Both the position numbers and the translations under genes were made by a program. DNA of 64,000 bases from Pseudanabaenaceae cyanobacterium SKYG29 (GTDB lineage Bacteria; Cyanobacteriota; Cyanobacteriia; Pseudanabaenales; Pseudanabaenaceae), in the NCBI GenBank assembly GCA_025055675.1, contig JANWWT010000005.1, positions 124,001 through 188,000 of the forward strand. Reading direction: 5' to 3'. This document shows positions 28,850 through 37,672 of this stretch, in pieces (the stretch's first letter is position 1; the number at the start of each line of letters is the position of its first letter). The notes under the pieces are model-generated. The model had not been told where the DNA came from. It worked only from the letters and a program-made list of their open reading frames with translations, and did not search any database.

Positions 28850-29771
28850 AGCCCCGATCGGGTCTAAAAAAGTCAATGGAATAGAAATTTGCCCCCACAT
28901 GGCGGACATTTTCCACCCTTTCCCAGGTTTTGCCCCCGTCTTCACTGTAGAGCAGGTGGGAACTCCCCCCCGATGCCCACAGGTGTTGAGCGTCCTGGTA
29001 GGCTAAATCCAACATGCCATAGCCTTCCGTTGCCTTTGGGAATAAGGGCTTTTCCCATTCCTCCAGAGTAGCAGGCTTGCTGAACTGAATTTGTCCACCG
29101 CGATTGAGCATCCAAATCCGATTGTCCGGACCAAAGCCCATGTTCTGCACGCGGCGGGAGCTGTTGCGATTGTGTTGCGTCCAGGCATCCTCTCCCGGCG
29201 ACCAGGTGGAGTAGAAATTGCCCTTGGCAGAGACCGCAATATAACGACCATCCGGCGAGCGGTTTAAGTTGCGCACTGCCCCCACCGCCTGTTTAACCAG
29301 AGCCTTCCAGGTCCTACCACCATCTTGCGTCCGATAGATGGCACCCAAATCCGTTGCCATTTCCGCACTATTGGCACCCAGAGCAGTGATCATTTGGGGG
29401 TCACCGGGCAATTTCGCACTCAGTCCCACCTTACTCCAGGACTTACCACCGTCTAGGGTATGCAGTAGCAGGGCAGGTTTGCCTGCAATCCACCCCTCAT
29501 CCCCCTGAAAACTAACAGAAACAAATCGATAGAGTCCATCTAACTTCAGGTGACGTTGCTCCCAGGTCAAGCCCCCATCCTTGGTCTCAAATAAACTGGC
29601 ATCTGTCCCCACCAACCAACCATGTTGCAGCTGTTCATCTTGAAACGTAATGTCCAGTAAGCTCGCTTTGGTCGGTAATTGAATGAGGTACCAATCGGCG
29701 GCAAAAACCGCTTTTACCCCCACAACAAATACTAATACAACAGTCAAAACCAGCTGGAAAAATACCTTCAT
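28809..29771 (-). CDS. ycf48: Photosystem II assembly/repair factor Ycf48 (HCF136)
   Basis: Ycf48 is a lumenal seven-bladed propeller that stabilises newly made D1 early in photosystem II assembly. The 320-residue product has a signal peptide (6-24, ending VKAVFAAD), then repeated blades with TKDGGLTWE, TLDGGKSWS, TQDGGRTWK and SEDGGKTWE, the expected Asp-box-like pattern. It shares one base with the rubA stop. In many cyanobacteria psbEFLJ follow; here the convergent menE-like gene does. Confidence 0.95.
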   Translation of the reverse strand: MKVFFQLVLTVVLVFVVGVKAVFAADWYLIQLPTKASLLDITFQDEQLQHGWLVGTDASLFETKDGGLTWEQRHLKLDGLYRFVSVSFQGDEGWIAGKPALLLHTLDGGKSWSKVGLSAKLPGDPQMITALGANSAEMATDLGAIYRTQDGGRTWKALVKQAVGAVRNLNRSPDGRYIAVSAKGNFYSTWSPGEDAWTQHNRNSSRRVQNMGFGPDNRIWMLNRGGQIQFSKPATLEEWEKPLFPKATEGYGMLDLAYQDAQHLWASGGSSHLLYSEDGGKTWERVENVRHVGANFYSIDFFRPDRGFILCQDGKLLVYR

Positions 29772-30097
29772 CAGTCCACCGAATAAAAACTCATTAAAAA
29801 GAGAAATCCTAATGCCAAGGCACCAAAAATTAGTAAGTTTTTCTGGGCGGGGGTGAGAGAGTTTGCCCCCAAACCATACTTGAGATTCTCAGCAAAGCCA
29901 GAAGGTGCGCCACTGACCCCAATATCCTTGAATTGCTGCTTACGCGTGTTACATACAGGACAGCGCCAATCATCGGGCAAATCAGCAAAGGCAGTACCGG
30001 CAGGAATACCGCGCTTTTTGTCCCCCGCACTTGGTTCGTAGACATAGCCACAGACAAGGCATTCAAAACGATGATCTGCCTGAGTTGCATCAGCCAT
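29771..30097 (-). CDS. rubA: Membrane-anchored rubredoxin RubA
   Basis: RubA is required for photosystem II (and in some species photosystem I) accumulation. The 108-residue protein has the rubredoxin iron site in two CxxC motifs, Cys13/Cys16 (FECLVCGYVY) and Cys46/Cys49 (WRCPVCN). A linker and a C-terminal transmembrane helix follow (about 86-105, LIFGALALGFLFLMSF). ycf48 follows directly with a one-base overlap, the usual order. Confidence 0.95.
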   Translation of the reverse strand: MADATQADHRFECLVCGYVYEPSAGDKKRGIPAGTAFADLPDDWRCPVCNTRKQQFKDIGVSGAPSGFAENLKYGLGANSLTPAQKNLLIFGALALGFLFLMSFYSVD

Positions 30098-30177
30098 AAC
30101 TAGTTAACCTGTTCCTCCCCTGTAACATTATGCCACGATCGGGGTAAAGTGGATTACAGTATGCCCGCTCTCTTCCC

Positions 30178-31422
30178 ATGAAGACGATCGTTTTGTGTCT
30201 GTCCCAACCAGATCAGGTAGACCTATGGCAACGGGCTTTTGCCACTCAGCCCAATATTAGGCTGACGGTTGTACCAGCGGCGGCAGAATTATTAGATTAC
30301 TTAGAACCTCTGCCTGATTTAATTTTGTTGGACTTGGGGATAAAAGCTACTGATGGCACTACTCTGCAAGCCAGTAATGTGGGTAGGTGCTTGAAAAGCA
30401 AAGGTGTAACTAATCGATTAGTGCTTATCAATCTCAAGGAAGAGGGACAAATTAAGGATTTAGAAAAACGGTGGGCACTGCGGCAGGGAGCTGTTGAAGT
30501 TTTACCCCGTCTGACCCCTGTTAATCTCCTTGCCCACATGGATATTATTGCCCACCTGTTGCAAATGGACATCGATCGTACTGCTCTACAGCCACTAGCA
30601 ACTACAGCGAAAGTAGATACAGACATTAGCAGCTTTGGCTCCCTTGATAGCGCTGCTGACTATTACGATCGAGCGCAAACTCGCCTTCAGCAAAATAACT
30701 ATAGCGGTGCCCTCTACGACATACAGAAAGCCATCGAGCTAGATAATGAAAAAGCAAATTATTACAGCTTACGTGCCCAGATACTATTTCAACAAGGTAT
30801 TGTTGACCAAGCCCTACTAGATTTAGATGTTGCCTTGAAAATTGACCCCCAATACAAAGAAGCTTACTACTACAAGGGTATTATCCGATCGAGTTTAGGG
30901 GAAAATAAAGTAGCAGTCATGGAATTCGATCGGGCAATTAAAATTGACAATCGTTACAGTGCTGCCTACAATGCCAGAGGTCTAGCCAAGTTTCAGACAG
31001 GCGATGAACGGGGAGCGCTGCAGGATTACAACTATGCTCTCAAAATTGACCCCAATTTAGCATCTGCTTACAACAACCGCGGTTTATTACTCCAGGCTCA
31101 GGGTAACAGCAAAAATGCAATTCAAGACTTCACCAAGGCCATAGAAGTTGACCCTACCTTTGCTGATGCTTACTACAATCGCGGCAACGTTTACAGTGAC
31201 AGTGGGGAATTTGCCAAAGCAATCGCGGACTACACTGAGGCAATCAAATACAAACCCAACTTCCCCCAGGCCTATGGCAATCGCGGTCTTGCCTATTACG
31301 AAATGGACAATATTCGCCAAGCTCTTTTGGATACCCAAGAAGCTGCTAAACTTTTTCAACAGCAGGGGGACATGGAAGGTTATCAGCAAGCCCTCGAGAC
31401 CTATAAACAGATGAAGAGCTAG
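30178..31422 (+). CDS. TPR protein with degenerate receiver-like N-terminus
   Basis: The 414-residue product starts with a receiver-like domain (1-120). It begins MKTIVLCLSQPDQVDLWQ without the paired acidic residues, although PDLILLDLGI keeps an Asp where the acceptor would be. From about 160 to 405 there are roughly seven TPR units, e.g. AYNARGLAKFQTGDERGAL and AYNNRGLLLQAQGNSKNAI, with the typical N-x-R-G-xx pattern. It is probably a protein-interaction scaffold. The next gene, birA, starts on the last base of its stop codon. Confidence 0.82.
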   Translation: MKTIVLCLSQPDQVDLWQRAFATQPNIRLTVVPAAAELLDYLEPLPDLILLDLGIKATDGTTLQASNVGRCLKSKGVTNRLVLINLKEEGQIKDLEKRWALRQGAVEVLPRLTPVNLLAHMDIIAHLLQMDIDRTALQPLATTAKVDTDISSFGSLDSAADYYDRAQTRLQQNNYSGALYDIQKAIELDNEKANYYSLRAQILFQQGIVDQALLDLDVALKIDPQYKEAYYYKGIIRSSLGENKVAVMEFDRAIKIDNRYSAAYNARGLAKFQTGDERGALQDYNYALKIDPNLASAYNNRGLLLQAQGNSKNAIQDFTKAIEVDPTFADAYYNRGNVYSDSGEFAKAIADYTEAIKYKPNFPQAYGNRGLAYYEMDNIRQALLDTQEAAKLFQQQGDMEGYQQALETYKQMKS

Positions 31423-31997
31423 TGTTACTAGAATTTGCCGTTGTTGATTCCACAAACACAATCGCTTGGCAGTTAGTAGACCAAGGTTATGGTGACGGCA
31501 CCGTTATTGTTGCCAAAAGGCAAACAGCGGGGCGGGGGCAGTGGGGCAGAAAATGGGAATCAGAGCCAGGGGGGTTATATTTATCCCTAATTTATGTGCC
31601 CAAAGTCAGAATAATTGACCCTGGGATAATCACGATCGGTACAGTTTGGGGCATTGCTCATCAATTGCAAGCATTTGTGCCGGGTTTACGCATCAAACCC
31701 CCTAACGATCTGTATGTGGGAAAATGTAAACTAGGGGGGATTTTGACAGAAGCTCGCTGGCATCACCAACAAATCAGTGTAGCGGTAATAGGGGTAGGTA
31801 TAAACGGGTGGAATTCCGCTCCCCAGGGGGCAATTAGTTTACAGGATTTACAGACAAATATTAGTAACTTAGAACAACTACGGGAGTTAACAGTTGCTGG
31901 CATTAACTTAGGTAAAACTCGCTGGGAACAGCCCGATACAAAAGCCCTACAGCAGGATTATCAGGAATTAGTTACTAGTAATAATGTTGTATTCTAA
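31422..31997 (+). CDS. birA: Biotin-[acetyl-CoA-carboxylase] ligase, short form
   Basis: BirA attaches biotin to the carboxyl-carrier subunit of acetyl-CoA carboxylase. The 191-residue product starts at GTG 31422 (TAGTG overlap). VVDSTNTIAWQLV, AKRQTAGRGQWGRKWESE (biotinyl-AMP loop), IKPPNDLYVGKCKLGGILTE and VIGVGIN are all present. There is no N-terminal DNA-binding domain and little of the C-terminal SH3-like domain, so it is monofunctional and on the short side. The end borders a decayed-looking gap. Confidence 0.88.
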   Translation: MLLEFAVVDSTNTIAWQLVDQGYGDGTVIVAKRQTAGRGQWGRKWESEPGGLYLSLIYVPKVRIIDPGIITIGTVWGIAHQLQAFVPGLRIKPPNDLYVGKCKLGGILTEARWHHQQISVAVIGVGINGWNSAPQGAISLQDLQTNISNLEQLRELTVAGINLGKTRWEQPDTKALQQDYQELVTSNNVVF

Positions 31998-32416
31998 TAC
32001 AGAAATTAACAGCCCTCTAGCCAAAACCCCTGCATAGGGAGTCAGTGTAGCTGGGGGAGATTTTACTAGTACTTCTTCTTCAACTGTCATTTTACAGATG
32101 TTTGCTTGGGACACTTAAAGCCCCATCCCAGTGCACTGGTCTACTTTTACACGGTCCCACAGGTAGAAAAACTGTAATGTCTAGTAAGGCTATATCCCTA
32201 CGGAACCCTTTATTACCCCTGCAGAAACAGATGTGCAATTAGCGGAGAAGCAAGTGAAGCTACCTTACATGCCCCAGGCTTGCCCTGTAGACAGCCCCAC
32301 TGTCATAACCCCAAAGCCTCCTTGCCCCAAGTTTTCTCAGTACTGCAGTGTGACCGTGATCAACTACCCTCTATCTAACTGAGTGGTATAATGATGCTAG
32401 TCCTCTCTTAGCGTAA
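31998..32416. other. Intergenic region with no intact gene; possible decayed coding sequence
   Basis: This 419-bp stretch has no complete gene I can support. A plus-strand frame from about 32192 to the TGA near 32381 reads without a stop for about 60 codons (beginning GYIPTEPFITPAE) but lacks a start. In another frame, just upstream, VYFYTVPQVEKL ends in a stop. Together they could be a frameshifted remnant of one gene. The right end holds the probable promoter of the ComFB gene. Confidence 0.35.
32387..32392 (+). promoter_or_regulatory. Possible -10 box for the ComFB gene
   Basis: A perfect TATAAT lies 24 bp upstream of the ATG at 32417. No convincing -35 box is seen at the expected distance. 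Transcription from here would leave a leader of less than 20 bases. Confidence 0.4.
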
Positions 32417-33610
32417 ATGCTAGTCCGTAACACGATCGAGGAGTTTGTCATTGAAGAAGTGCAGAAGCAAGTATCCCCAGAGGAGCGGCGGGATAAATTC
32501 TTTGTCAATGAACTAATCGTGACTAGTCTGAATTTGCTCCCTCCTCTCTACGCCTGTACAGAACGGGGCTGGGTGCAACAGCGGCAAAAAATTCAAAGCA
32601 GCATGCTAGAACAGATTACCAATGCTGTTCAACTAGCGCGGGCCCAACTCCACCATGATCCTCCCAAATTTCCCCTTCCCCTTACTCTTCATGAAATCCG
32701 CCGCTCGGAACACTGCCTATTTCAGTTGCGCCGACTCCTAGACAAACCTGATCTGACCTGGAAAGAACTGCCAGAAGTGCTGGAGAAGAGGATTAGTGAC
32801 AATCGCAACCGCCATGACTTTGATATAACGGTAATTCAAGAACCAAAGTTACACAACCCTCGCTATGAAGAGGATGTAGAATTCTACTCTTACTACATAA
32901 CAGCCTCCTATTCTTTCGTTAACGTTTTGGAGGGGTCGGTAATTACAGAAACCCAGCGCCGCATCAAGCAAATGGGTAAGTCCCTAACCCCTGGGATTAA
33001 GTTAGATGATATTGTCTGCTATGTCCTGAACCGCCTACCCCCTCAGTATGTCTCCCATCTGCTGAAGTTTCAGGAGAAGTTAGAGCAGACTAACCCTCAA
33101 GTCAGTAAGGAAGTACACCAAGGAGTAATTGACTCCTTGATGCGTTTGAATGCCTCCCCTGCCCGTGTCAAAAAACCCCTGCCCCTTGCCCGCTTTGATT
33201 ACGAATTTCGGCAAGTACTGCCCAAGGTAGAGGCTTTGCTAAAGCCCCCCAAACCCCTTAGTGTCGGCAATATTGTTGACCAAATTGAAGCAGTTCTTCC
33301 AAATGCTGAGCGCCTGCAAGGGAAACTTAACCAGCTGCATGTGGAAATCTGTCAGGCCTATGGACTTGATCCCGCAGAGGCAGGCTTGCGCCTTAGATAT
33401 AACCGCGACGGCTCGATTACTTTTCATAGCGCCCAGGACACAACGGTTTGGGCAATTGCAGAAAAGCCTTCTTTAGCCAGTTACCTAAGCCTACTTCTGT
33501 TTCCCCGGTTACCGGGGATTGTCCTCACGGCACCGGGCTTGAACAGCCCCTTGACATTTGCTCGTAGGGAGCTGTTTCAAGAGTTAGCTACGGCAGCAGC
33601 GCTTACTTGA
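32417..33610 (+). CDS. Protein with two ComFB-like domains
   Basis: The 397-residue product has an N-terminal ComFB-like domain (about 1-75: [13 protein letters not shown] ... [15 protein letters not shown]) and a second copy (about 155-245: [12 protein letters not shown] ... [16 protein letters not shown]). The xLNxLPPxY signature occurs in both. A C-terminal region of about 130 residues is unassigned. Recent work describes single-domain ComFB proteins as cyclic di-nucleotide receptors affecting motility and competence. Extending that to this protein is inference. Its 3' end overlaps psbK by 8 bp. Confidence 0.75.
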   Translation: MLVRNTIEEFVIEEVQKQVSPEERRDKFFVNELIVTSLNLLPPLYACTERGWVQQRQKIQSSMLEQITNAVQLARAQLHHDPPKFPLPLTLHEIRRSEHCLFQLRRLLDKPDLTWKELPEVLEKRISDNRNRHDFDITVIQEPKLHNPRYEEDVEFYSYYITASYSFVNVLEGSVITETQRRIKQMGKSLTPGIKLDDIVCYVLNRLPPQYVSHLLKFQEKLEQTNPQVSKEVHQGVIDSLMRLNASPARVKKPLPLARFDYEFRQVLPKVEALLKPPKPLSVGNIVDQIEAVLPNAERLQGKLNQLHVEICQAYGLDPAEAGLRLRYNRDGSITFHSAQDTTVWAIAEKPSLASYLSLLLFPRLPGIVLTAPGLNSPLTFARRELFQELATAAALT

Positions 33611-33731
33611 ACCCAATGGCAGCCTGCCATACAAATGCTAGGAGCAGGAAAAACACCGGAATTACAGGCAGTACGTTAACGATCGGTTCAAACACGCGGT
33701 AAGCTTCAGGGAGAGCGGCTAAAAACAACAT
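33603..33731 (-). CDS. psbK: Photosystem II reaction centre protein K
   Basis: PsbK is a one-helix subunit of photosystem II near CP43. The minus strand from ATG 33729-33731 to TAA 33603-33605 encodes 42 residues. The start [19 protein letters not shown] contains the conserved processing region, and [18 protein letters not shown] is the transmembrane helix, nearly identical to known PsbK. AAGGAG lies 7 bases upstream of the ATG. It faces the ComFB gene and overlaps its last 8 bp. It is below usual ORF-calling lengths and easily missed. Confidence 0.95.
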   Translation of the reverse strand: MLFLAALPEAYRVFEPIVNVLPVIPVFFLLLAFVWQAAIGFK

Positions 33732-33762
33732 AAAAAACTCCTTAAATTATTGAATTCATCCT

Positions 33763-34230
33763 ATGATGGAAAGTATATCACTGCAATGTGGATGTATAGC
33801 TGTGGGAGCCTTACTTTGTCGCCTAATTTCTGGAGTGTTGCTCTCGCTAGGGGTATTTCTCTGGGCATATCCAGTGGGGGCAACAGTGCCAGTCAAACTC
33901 TCTGACCTTTCCTACCGCCCCTGTCCGCCTGGTACAGCAGAAAACATAGTCCTATTTGGAGGCACGATGGCTGCTAAATGCTACCTAATTTCGGGTACGG
34001 CTACTAATTCTTCGGGCAAAGTAGTCTACAATGCGGATGTATTTGGGCGTATCTACGATGCTAACGGCAATGATGTCATCCCCGAACGGGGCAGGATTGG
34101 CTCCATCGCCGAAATTCCAGTGGGGAAGAGCAGGTTTGAAATCATGGTCAGTGTGCCAGCTGAACAGCCAGAACCGCTGGAACTAAAGCAATTTAAGGCC
34201 TCTGGATTTACGGGACGTGTCCGCCGCTAA
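33763..34230 (+). CDS. Secreted cyanobacterial protein of unknown function
   Basis: The 155-residue product has a hydrophobic export segment (about 15-40, ending YPVGAT) and a beta-rich mature part of about 115 residues. VLFGGTMAAKCYLISGTATNS and the later DVFGRIYDANGNDVIPERGR resemble FxLYD-type extracellular beta domains. Two Cys in the mature part (SYRPCPPG and AAKCYL) could form a disulfide. It starts 31 bp from psbK on the opposite strand and is followed 5 bp later by the GNAT gene. Confidence 0.6.
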   Translation: MMESISLQCGCIAVGALLCRLISGVLLSLGVFLWAYPVGATVPVKLSDLSYRPCPPGTAENIVLFGGTMAAKCYLISGTATNSSGKVVYNADVFGRIYDANGNDVIPERGRIGSIAEIPVGKSRFEIMVSVPAEQPEPLELKQFKASGFTGRVRR

Positions 34231-34235
34231 TCTTT

Positions 34236-35201
34236 ATGAACCAAGAGCAGGAAAAGCCCCCCATTATTACTCGTCGCATCCTCCAGGGGGATGTAGAGGC
34301 TGTATTTCGCCTGATCGGTGCTCTAGCTGAGTATGAAAAGCTACTCCCAGAATGTACGGGTACTTTGGAGGCTCTAACGGAGCACCTGTTTCAGGAAGAT
34401 GCATTTATAGAAGCAGTAGTAGCAGAGGAGGAGAACTATCCTGCTGGTATTAGTACTTTCTATTGTCGCTATGAACCCCTGAAAACTCGTCCCATCTTTT
34501 TTGTGGAAGACATATTTGTTGAACCTATCTATCGTCGGCGGGGAGTGGGGCGAGCTTTGATGTCTTACTTAGCCCAATTAGCCCTGGGGCGTAGTTGCTC
34601 CCGCATGGAATGGCTGGTGCTGGACTGGAATACCCTTGCCCGCAATTTCTATCAGAACCTGCAGGTGGTGCAAATCCTGGAGCACGATCGGATTGCTCGT
34701 ATCAGTGGCGATGCGTTAAAGTACTTAGCTGGTCAAAGTTTGCCCCCCTTAGTGATTCGGGAAGCTCTCCCGGAGGACTTGCATGCGCTCTGGGAATTAT
34801 TTGAGGCAAGAGGTGGGGTGACAGGCTCGATCGATAAATTGGAGGAACACCTGTTTGGCTTCATTCCCTATGTCAAGGCGTTGATTGCAGAGAATGCGGG
34901 GAGACCGATCGGGATGGCTCTTTACTCCCGTACGTATTCCACATTCGTAACGGCACCGGGGGTGTTTTTGGAAGAACTATTTGTCCTGCCAGAATACCGT
35001 GGCTATGGCATTGGTAAGTCTCTTCTGAGCACTTTAGCCCAGCGGACATTGGCAATGAAGGGTGCTCGTTTAGAGCTATATGTCGACATCAGTCAGCCGA
35101 AAGTAGTAAATTATTATCAGAAGCTAGGGGCGGCAATCCTGCAGGAGTGGCTCATCTGCCGTGTTGATCAACCCCAGATACAAAAATTAGCTATTAACTG
35201 A
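34236..35201 (+). CDS. Tandem GNAT N-acetyltransferase
   Basis: The 321-residue product has two complete GNAT domains. In the first, the acetyl-CoA loop is VEPIYRRRGVGRALMSYL (about 93-110); in the second it is LPEYRGYGIGKSLLSTLA (about 250-267). The block FVEDIFV in domain 1 and FLEELFV in domain 2 are the same beta strand, so the protein is an internal duplication of an SSAT-like (polyamine/amino-acid acetyltransferase) unit. Substrate is unknown. Confidence 0.82.
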   Translation: MNQEQEKPPIITRRILQGDVEAVFRLIGALAEYEKLLPECTGTLEALTEHLFQEDAFIEAVVAEEENYPAGISTFYCRYEPLKTRPIFFVEDIFVEPIYRRRGVGRALMSYLAQLALGRSCSRMEWLVLDWNTLARNFYQNLQVVQILEHDRIARISGDALKYLAGQSLPPLVIREALPEDLHALWELFEARGGVTGSIDKLEEHLFGFIPYVKALIAENAGRPIGMALYSRTYSTFVTAPGVFLEELFVLPEYRGYGIGKSLLSTLAQRTLAMKGARLELYVDISQPKVVNYYQKLGAAILQEWLICRVDQPQIQKLAIN

Positions 35202-35251
35202 GCGGTTGCCAGATAGGTTAATATCAAGAAAGGTAGCTTATTGATAATGCC

Positions 35252-35707
35252 ATGGCTCAGTCGATTTACACAGCGGAAGCACTAAAGGCGGAATTGAATT
35301 CCAAGGGTTGTCGTATGACTCCCCAACGGGAAAAGATTCTCAAGGCGTTCCAGGAGTTGCCAGAGGGCGAACACCTCAGTGCAGAGGACTTGTATCACAG
35401 ATTGCAGGCTCAAAATGAAAACATTAGCCTTTCTACCATCTACCGTACGGTGAAGATGATGGCGCGTATGGGCATTCTGCGGGAGCTGGAACTGGCGGAG
35501 GACCACAAGCACTATGAGCTAAATCAACCCCGTCCCCACCACCACCATCACCTCATCTGTGTCAAGACCAACAAGGTGATAGAGTTCAAAAATGACCAGG
35601 TGCTCAGTATTAGCCAAAAGGTGGCAGAAAAATACGGCTTCCAAGTTCTGGACTGTGAGTTACGCATTGTGGGGATTAGCCCGGAAGGACAACGATCGAT
35701 TTTCTAA
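35252..35707 (+). CDS. Fur family metalloregulator
   Basis: The 151-residue product is a Fur-family repressor. [14 protein letters not shown] and [18 protein letters not shown] form the winged helix, and [20 protein letters not shown] is the metal-sensing hinge. It resembles cyanobacterial FurA/PerR. The Cys pair usual after the His run is broken here (CVKTN instead of CxxC), and only Cys20, 103 and 135 are present, so the structural zinc site may be absent. Which metal or peroxide signal it senses is open. Confidence 0.85.
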   Translation: MAQSIYTAEALKAELNSKGCRMTPQREKILKAFQELPEGEHLSAEDLYHRLQAQNENISLSTIYRTVKMMARMGILRELELAEDHKHYELNQPRPHHHHHLICVKTNKVIEFKNDQVLSISQKVAEKYGFQVLDCELRIVGISPEGQRSIF

Positions 35708-36720
35708 ACAATCGGTCTAAAGCCGTGCTTGCGGGAGAGTGCGCCAATTTGCTCCATTTTGGCGAGCGTGATTTGGTTGCGTCCCCAGGAAAAATTGGTG
35801 TACCAGCCCTCAAACTCAAGCAGCATAGATTCGGCAAAGCAAGCAAACAGATGGCGGGGGGAGTGGTAGCGGTTGACCCATTTCATGATCTGCCAATCCA
35901 TGTTTAGGTCATGCTCTACCATACCGCCGTTAATGACTTGTACATCAGGTACCTGAATCTTGTTGGCTAGGTTTTTGGGATACCCCCCGTCAATGAGAAG
36001 GGACGGTCTTTTGAGTATGTCAGGACTAATTTCCATCCCCTTGGCCATACTTGCCACCCATACAACAATGTCAGACTGGGGCAGTGCTTCCTCGATCGTC
36101 ATGATCTTGCCCCTACCCAAACTCTCTTGGAGAGACTGCAAGCGTTCCTGATTGCGGGCAACCAAGATTAACTCCCGAACGGGGGTACGAGCATTTAGCC
36201 ACCGACAGACAGCACTGCCAATATCTCCCGTTGCCCCACACACTGTTACTGTTGCCTTGGCGAGGTCGATACCGTATTTCTGTGCTCCTTCTTCTACCTG
36301 GCGACAGATAATGTAAGCAGTGTGGGTATTGCCTGTGGTAAAGCGTTCCACCTCCAGTTTGATATTGCGGAAATGGAGCATTTCCATGAGGTTAAAGTTT
36401 TCAAAAATAATGGAAGAGAATCCCCCCAAGGCAGTGATGTTAATGCCCTGCTTTTGAGCGTGGGCCATAGCATTGAGGACTTTGCGGGTGGCAGCTTTGA
36501 ACTTCTTGAGCAGGAGCATTTCCGGGAGAAAGCAGGATTCCACATACTTGCCCACGATCGTTTTCCCCGTAATGCTTTTCACCGTTATGTCTGCCACAAT
36601 CTGGGGCGGAGCAACACACCAAAAGTCCAAGTCCTGTTGGGCATACTCGTCGTAACCCAATTCCCGCGCTACCTCCTGGGCATGGGCGAGACTAGTGAGA
36701 TGACCAATTAAGCCAAACAT
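35704..36720 (-). CDS. aar: Long-chain acyl-ACP reductase
   Basis: AAR reduces fatty acyl-ACP to the aldehyde, the first step of cyanobacterial alkane synthesis. The 338-residue product opens [15 protein letters not shown]. The acyl-transfer Cys is probably in [13 protein letters not shown], and the NADPH-binding loop is [18 protein letters not shown] (around 166-183). [19 protein letters not shown] is a family block. It lies 4 bp downstream of ado and overlaps the Fur gene by 4 bp. Length is normal. Confidence 0.95.
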   Translation of the reverse strand: MFGLIGHLTSLAHAQEVARELGYDEYAQQDLDFWCVAPPQIVADITVKSITGKTIVGKYVESCFLPEMLLLKKFKAATRKVLNAMAHAQKQGINITALGGFSSIIFENFNLMEMLHFRNIKLEVERFTTGNTHTAYIICRQVEEGAQKYGIDLAKATVTVCGATGDIGSAVCRWLNARTPVRELILVARNQERLQSLQESLGRGKIMTIEEALPQSDIVVWVASMAKGMEISPDILKRPSLLIDGGYPKNLANKIQVPDVQVINGGMVEHDLNMDWQIMKWVNRYHSPRHLFACFAESMLLEFEGWYTNFSWGRNQITLAKMEQIGALSRKHGFRPIV

Positions 36721-36724
36721 AAAC

Positions 36725-37396
36725 CTATGCTAGACCGTAGGCTGCCATCTTCATAATTTCTCTGGTGGAGAAACCAATGTTACCAAGGGTTTCACTGTAC
36801 TGGGTCATGAAATCTGCCATTAATTCCTCCCGTTCCATGCCCAGGGTGCGGGCATCCTCTGTAACTTGATTGAGCATTTTCCACACCAGGGGCAGGTTCT
36901 GGCGGTTAGCCGTTTCTATGTCTGCTTTCACGGCGGCAAAGTTAGCTCGGAGCCACTCCTCGCCAAAATTGAGGTGTAAGTACTCATCCTTGACTACACC
37001 CTCTGTTATCTTGCGGGCAAAGGGGTCTGCCACAGGAATGTAAATGTTGTAGGCGGCAATAGCAAAACATTCGATAATCAGAGACTGAATGACTAAGCAA
37101 GGGACTAAGTTACCGTGCTGTAGTGCTGCGTCAAAGTTTTGCTTCAGTTCTGCGAAAAATCGGCGGGCATAGTCCATATCAGGGATAACTTCTAAGTTTT
37201 TGCCACAGGCAGTAAATCCCTTCTTATGCCGCTCTTCCATCTTGGCAAGTTTGTGTAGGTCTTCCGCGTGAGTGGGTAGCAGTTGCGTCAGAGCCAGATA
37301 GTTGTCATGTGCCTCCTGTTCCCCTTCGATGACAATGGCATTGATGCGACTGTAAGCATCTTTGTAGGCGGGGCACTGGTAATTGATAGCTATCAT
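36725..37396 (-). CDS. ado: Aldehyde-deformylating oxygenase
   Basis: ADO turns fatty aldehydes into alkanes/alkenes plus formate, using a ferritin-like di-iron centre. The 223-residue product carries iron ligands in [33 protein letters not shown] and [13 protein letters not shown]. ado and aar form the usual two-gene unit, with ado first and a 4-bp gap. Confidence 0.95.
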   Translation of the reverse strand: MIAINYQCPAYKDAYSRINAIVIEGEQEAHDNYLALTQLLPTHAEDLHKLAKMEERHKKGFTACGKNLEVIPDMDYARRFFAELKQNFDAALQHGNLVPCLVIQSLIIECFAIAAYNIYIPVADPFARKITEGVVKDEYLHLNFGEEWLRANFAAVKADIETANRQNLPLVWKMLNQVTEDARTLGMEREELMADFMTQYSETLGNIGFSTREIMKMAAYGLA

Positions 37397-37470
37397 CCTA
37401 GGGTGGGAGAATTCATATCGTGTTGTAAATAATTGTAAGGCAATAGCTCACCTTGTTCGCACATTAAAAT

Positions 37471-37487
37471 AGCCCCCCGCGGGGGCT
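37471..37487 (-). terminator. Hairpin terminator candidate downstream of rplI
   Basis: AGCCCCC at 37471-37477 pairs with GGGGGCT at 37481-37487, leaving a 3-nt loop. On the minus strand it is followed by ATTTTAATG, a weak U tract. It would end transcripts coming from rplI or the small ORF at 37517. Confidence 0.55.
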
Positions 37488-37516
37488 TGGCGATTAGAGG
37501 ACATCCAGGCAGTAGT

Positions 37517-37591
37517 TTAACTCCTAGGAGTAACTACAGTGACCTGATGCCCCATGCGTTTACCACATTTACTACTGTCTGGCACGGGCAT
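37517..37591 (-). CDS. Possible 24-residue small protein with strong ribosome site
   Basis: From ATG 37589-37591 to TAA 37517-37519 the minus strand encodes MPVPDSSKCGKRMGHQVTVV plus TPRS. AAGGAGGTGAT, almost the full complement of the 16S rRNA tail, lies at 37590-37600 and overlaps this ATG. A GTG at 37583-37585 lies 8 bases from the AGGAGG core and may be the real start (22 codons). A hairpin terminator follows 30 bp after the stop, and rplI lies upstream. I know no family for it. A non-coding RNA is the alternative. Confidence 0.4.
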   Translation of the reverse strand: MPVPDSSKCGKRMGHQVTVVTPRS

Positions 37592-37672
37592 CACCTCCTT
37601 CTTCCTAAACGGCTAACCTCTAAGGTTTCTATTCCAGCCTACTCTACCCTAACCCATTCGTCAAGGGGCAAT

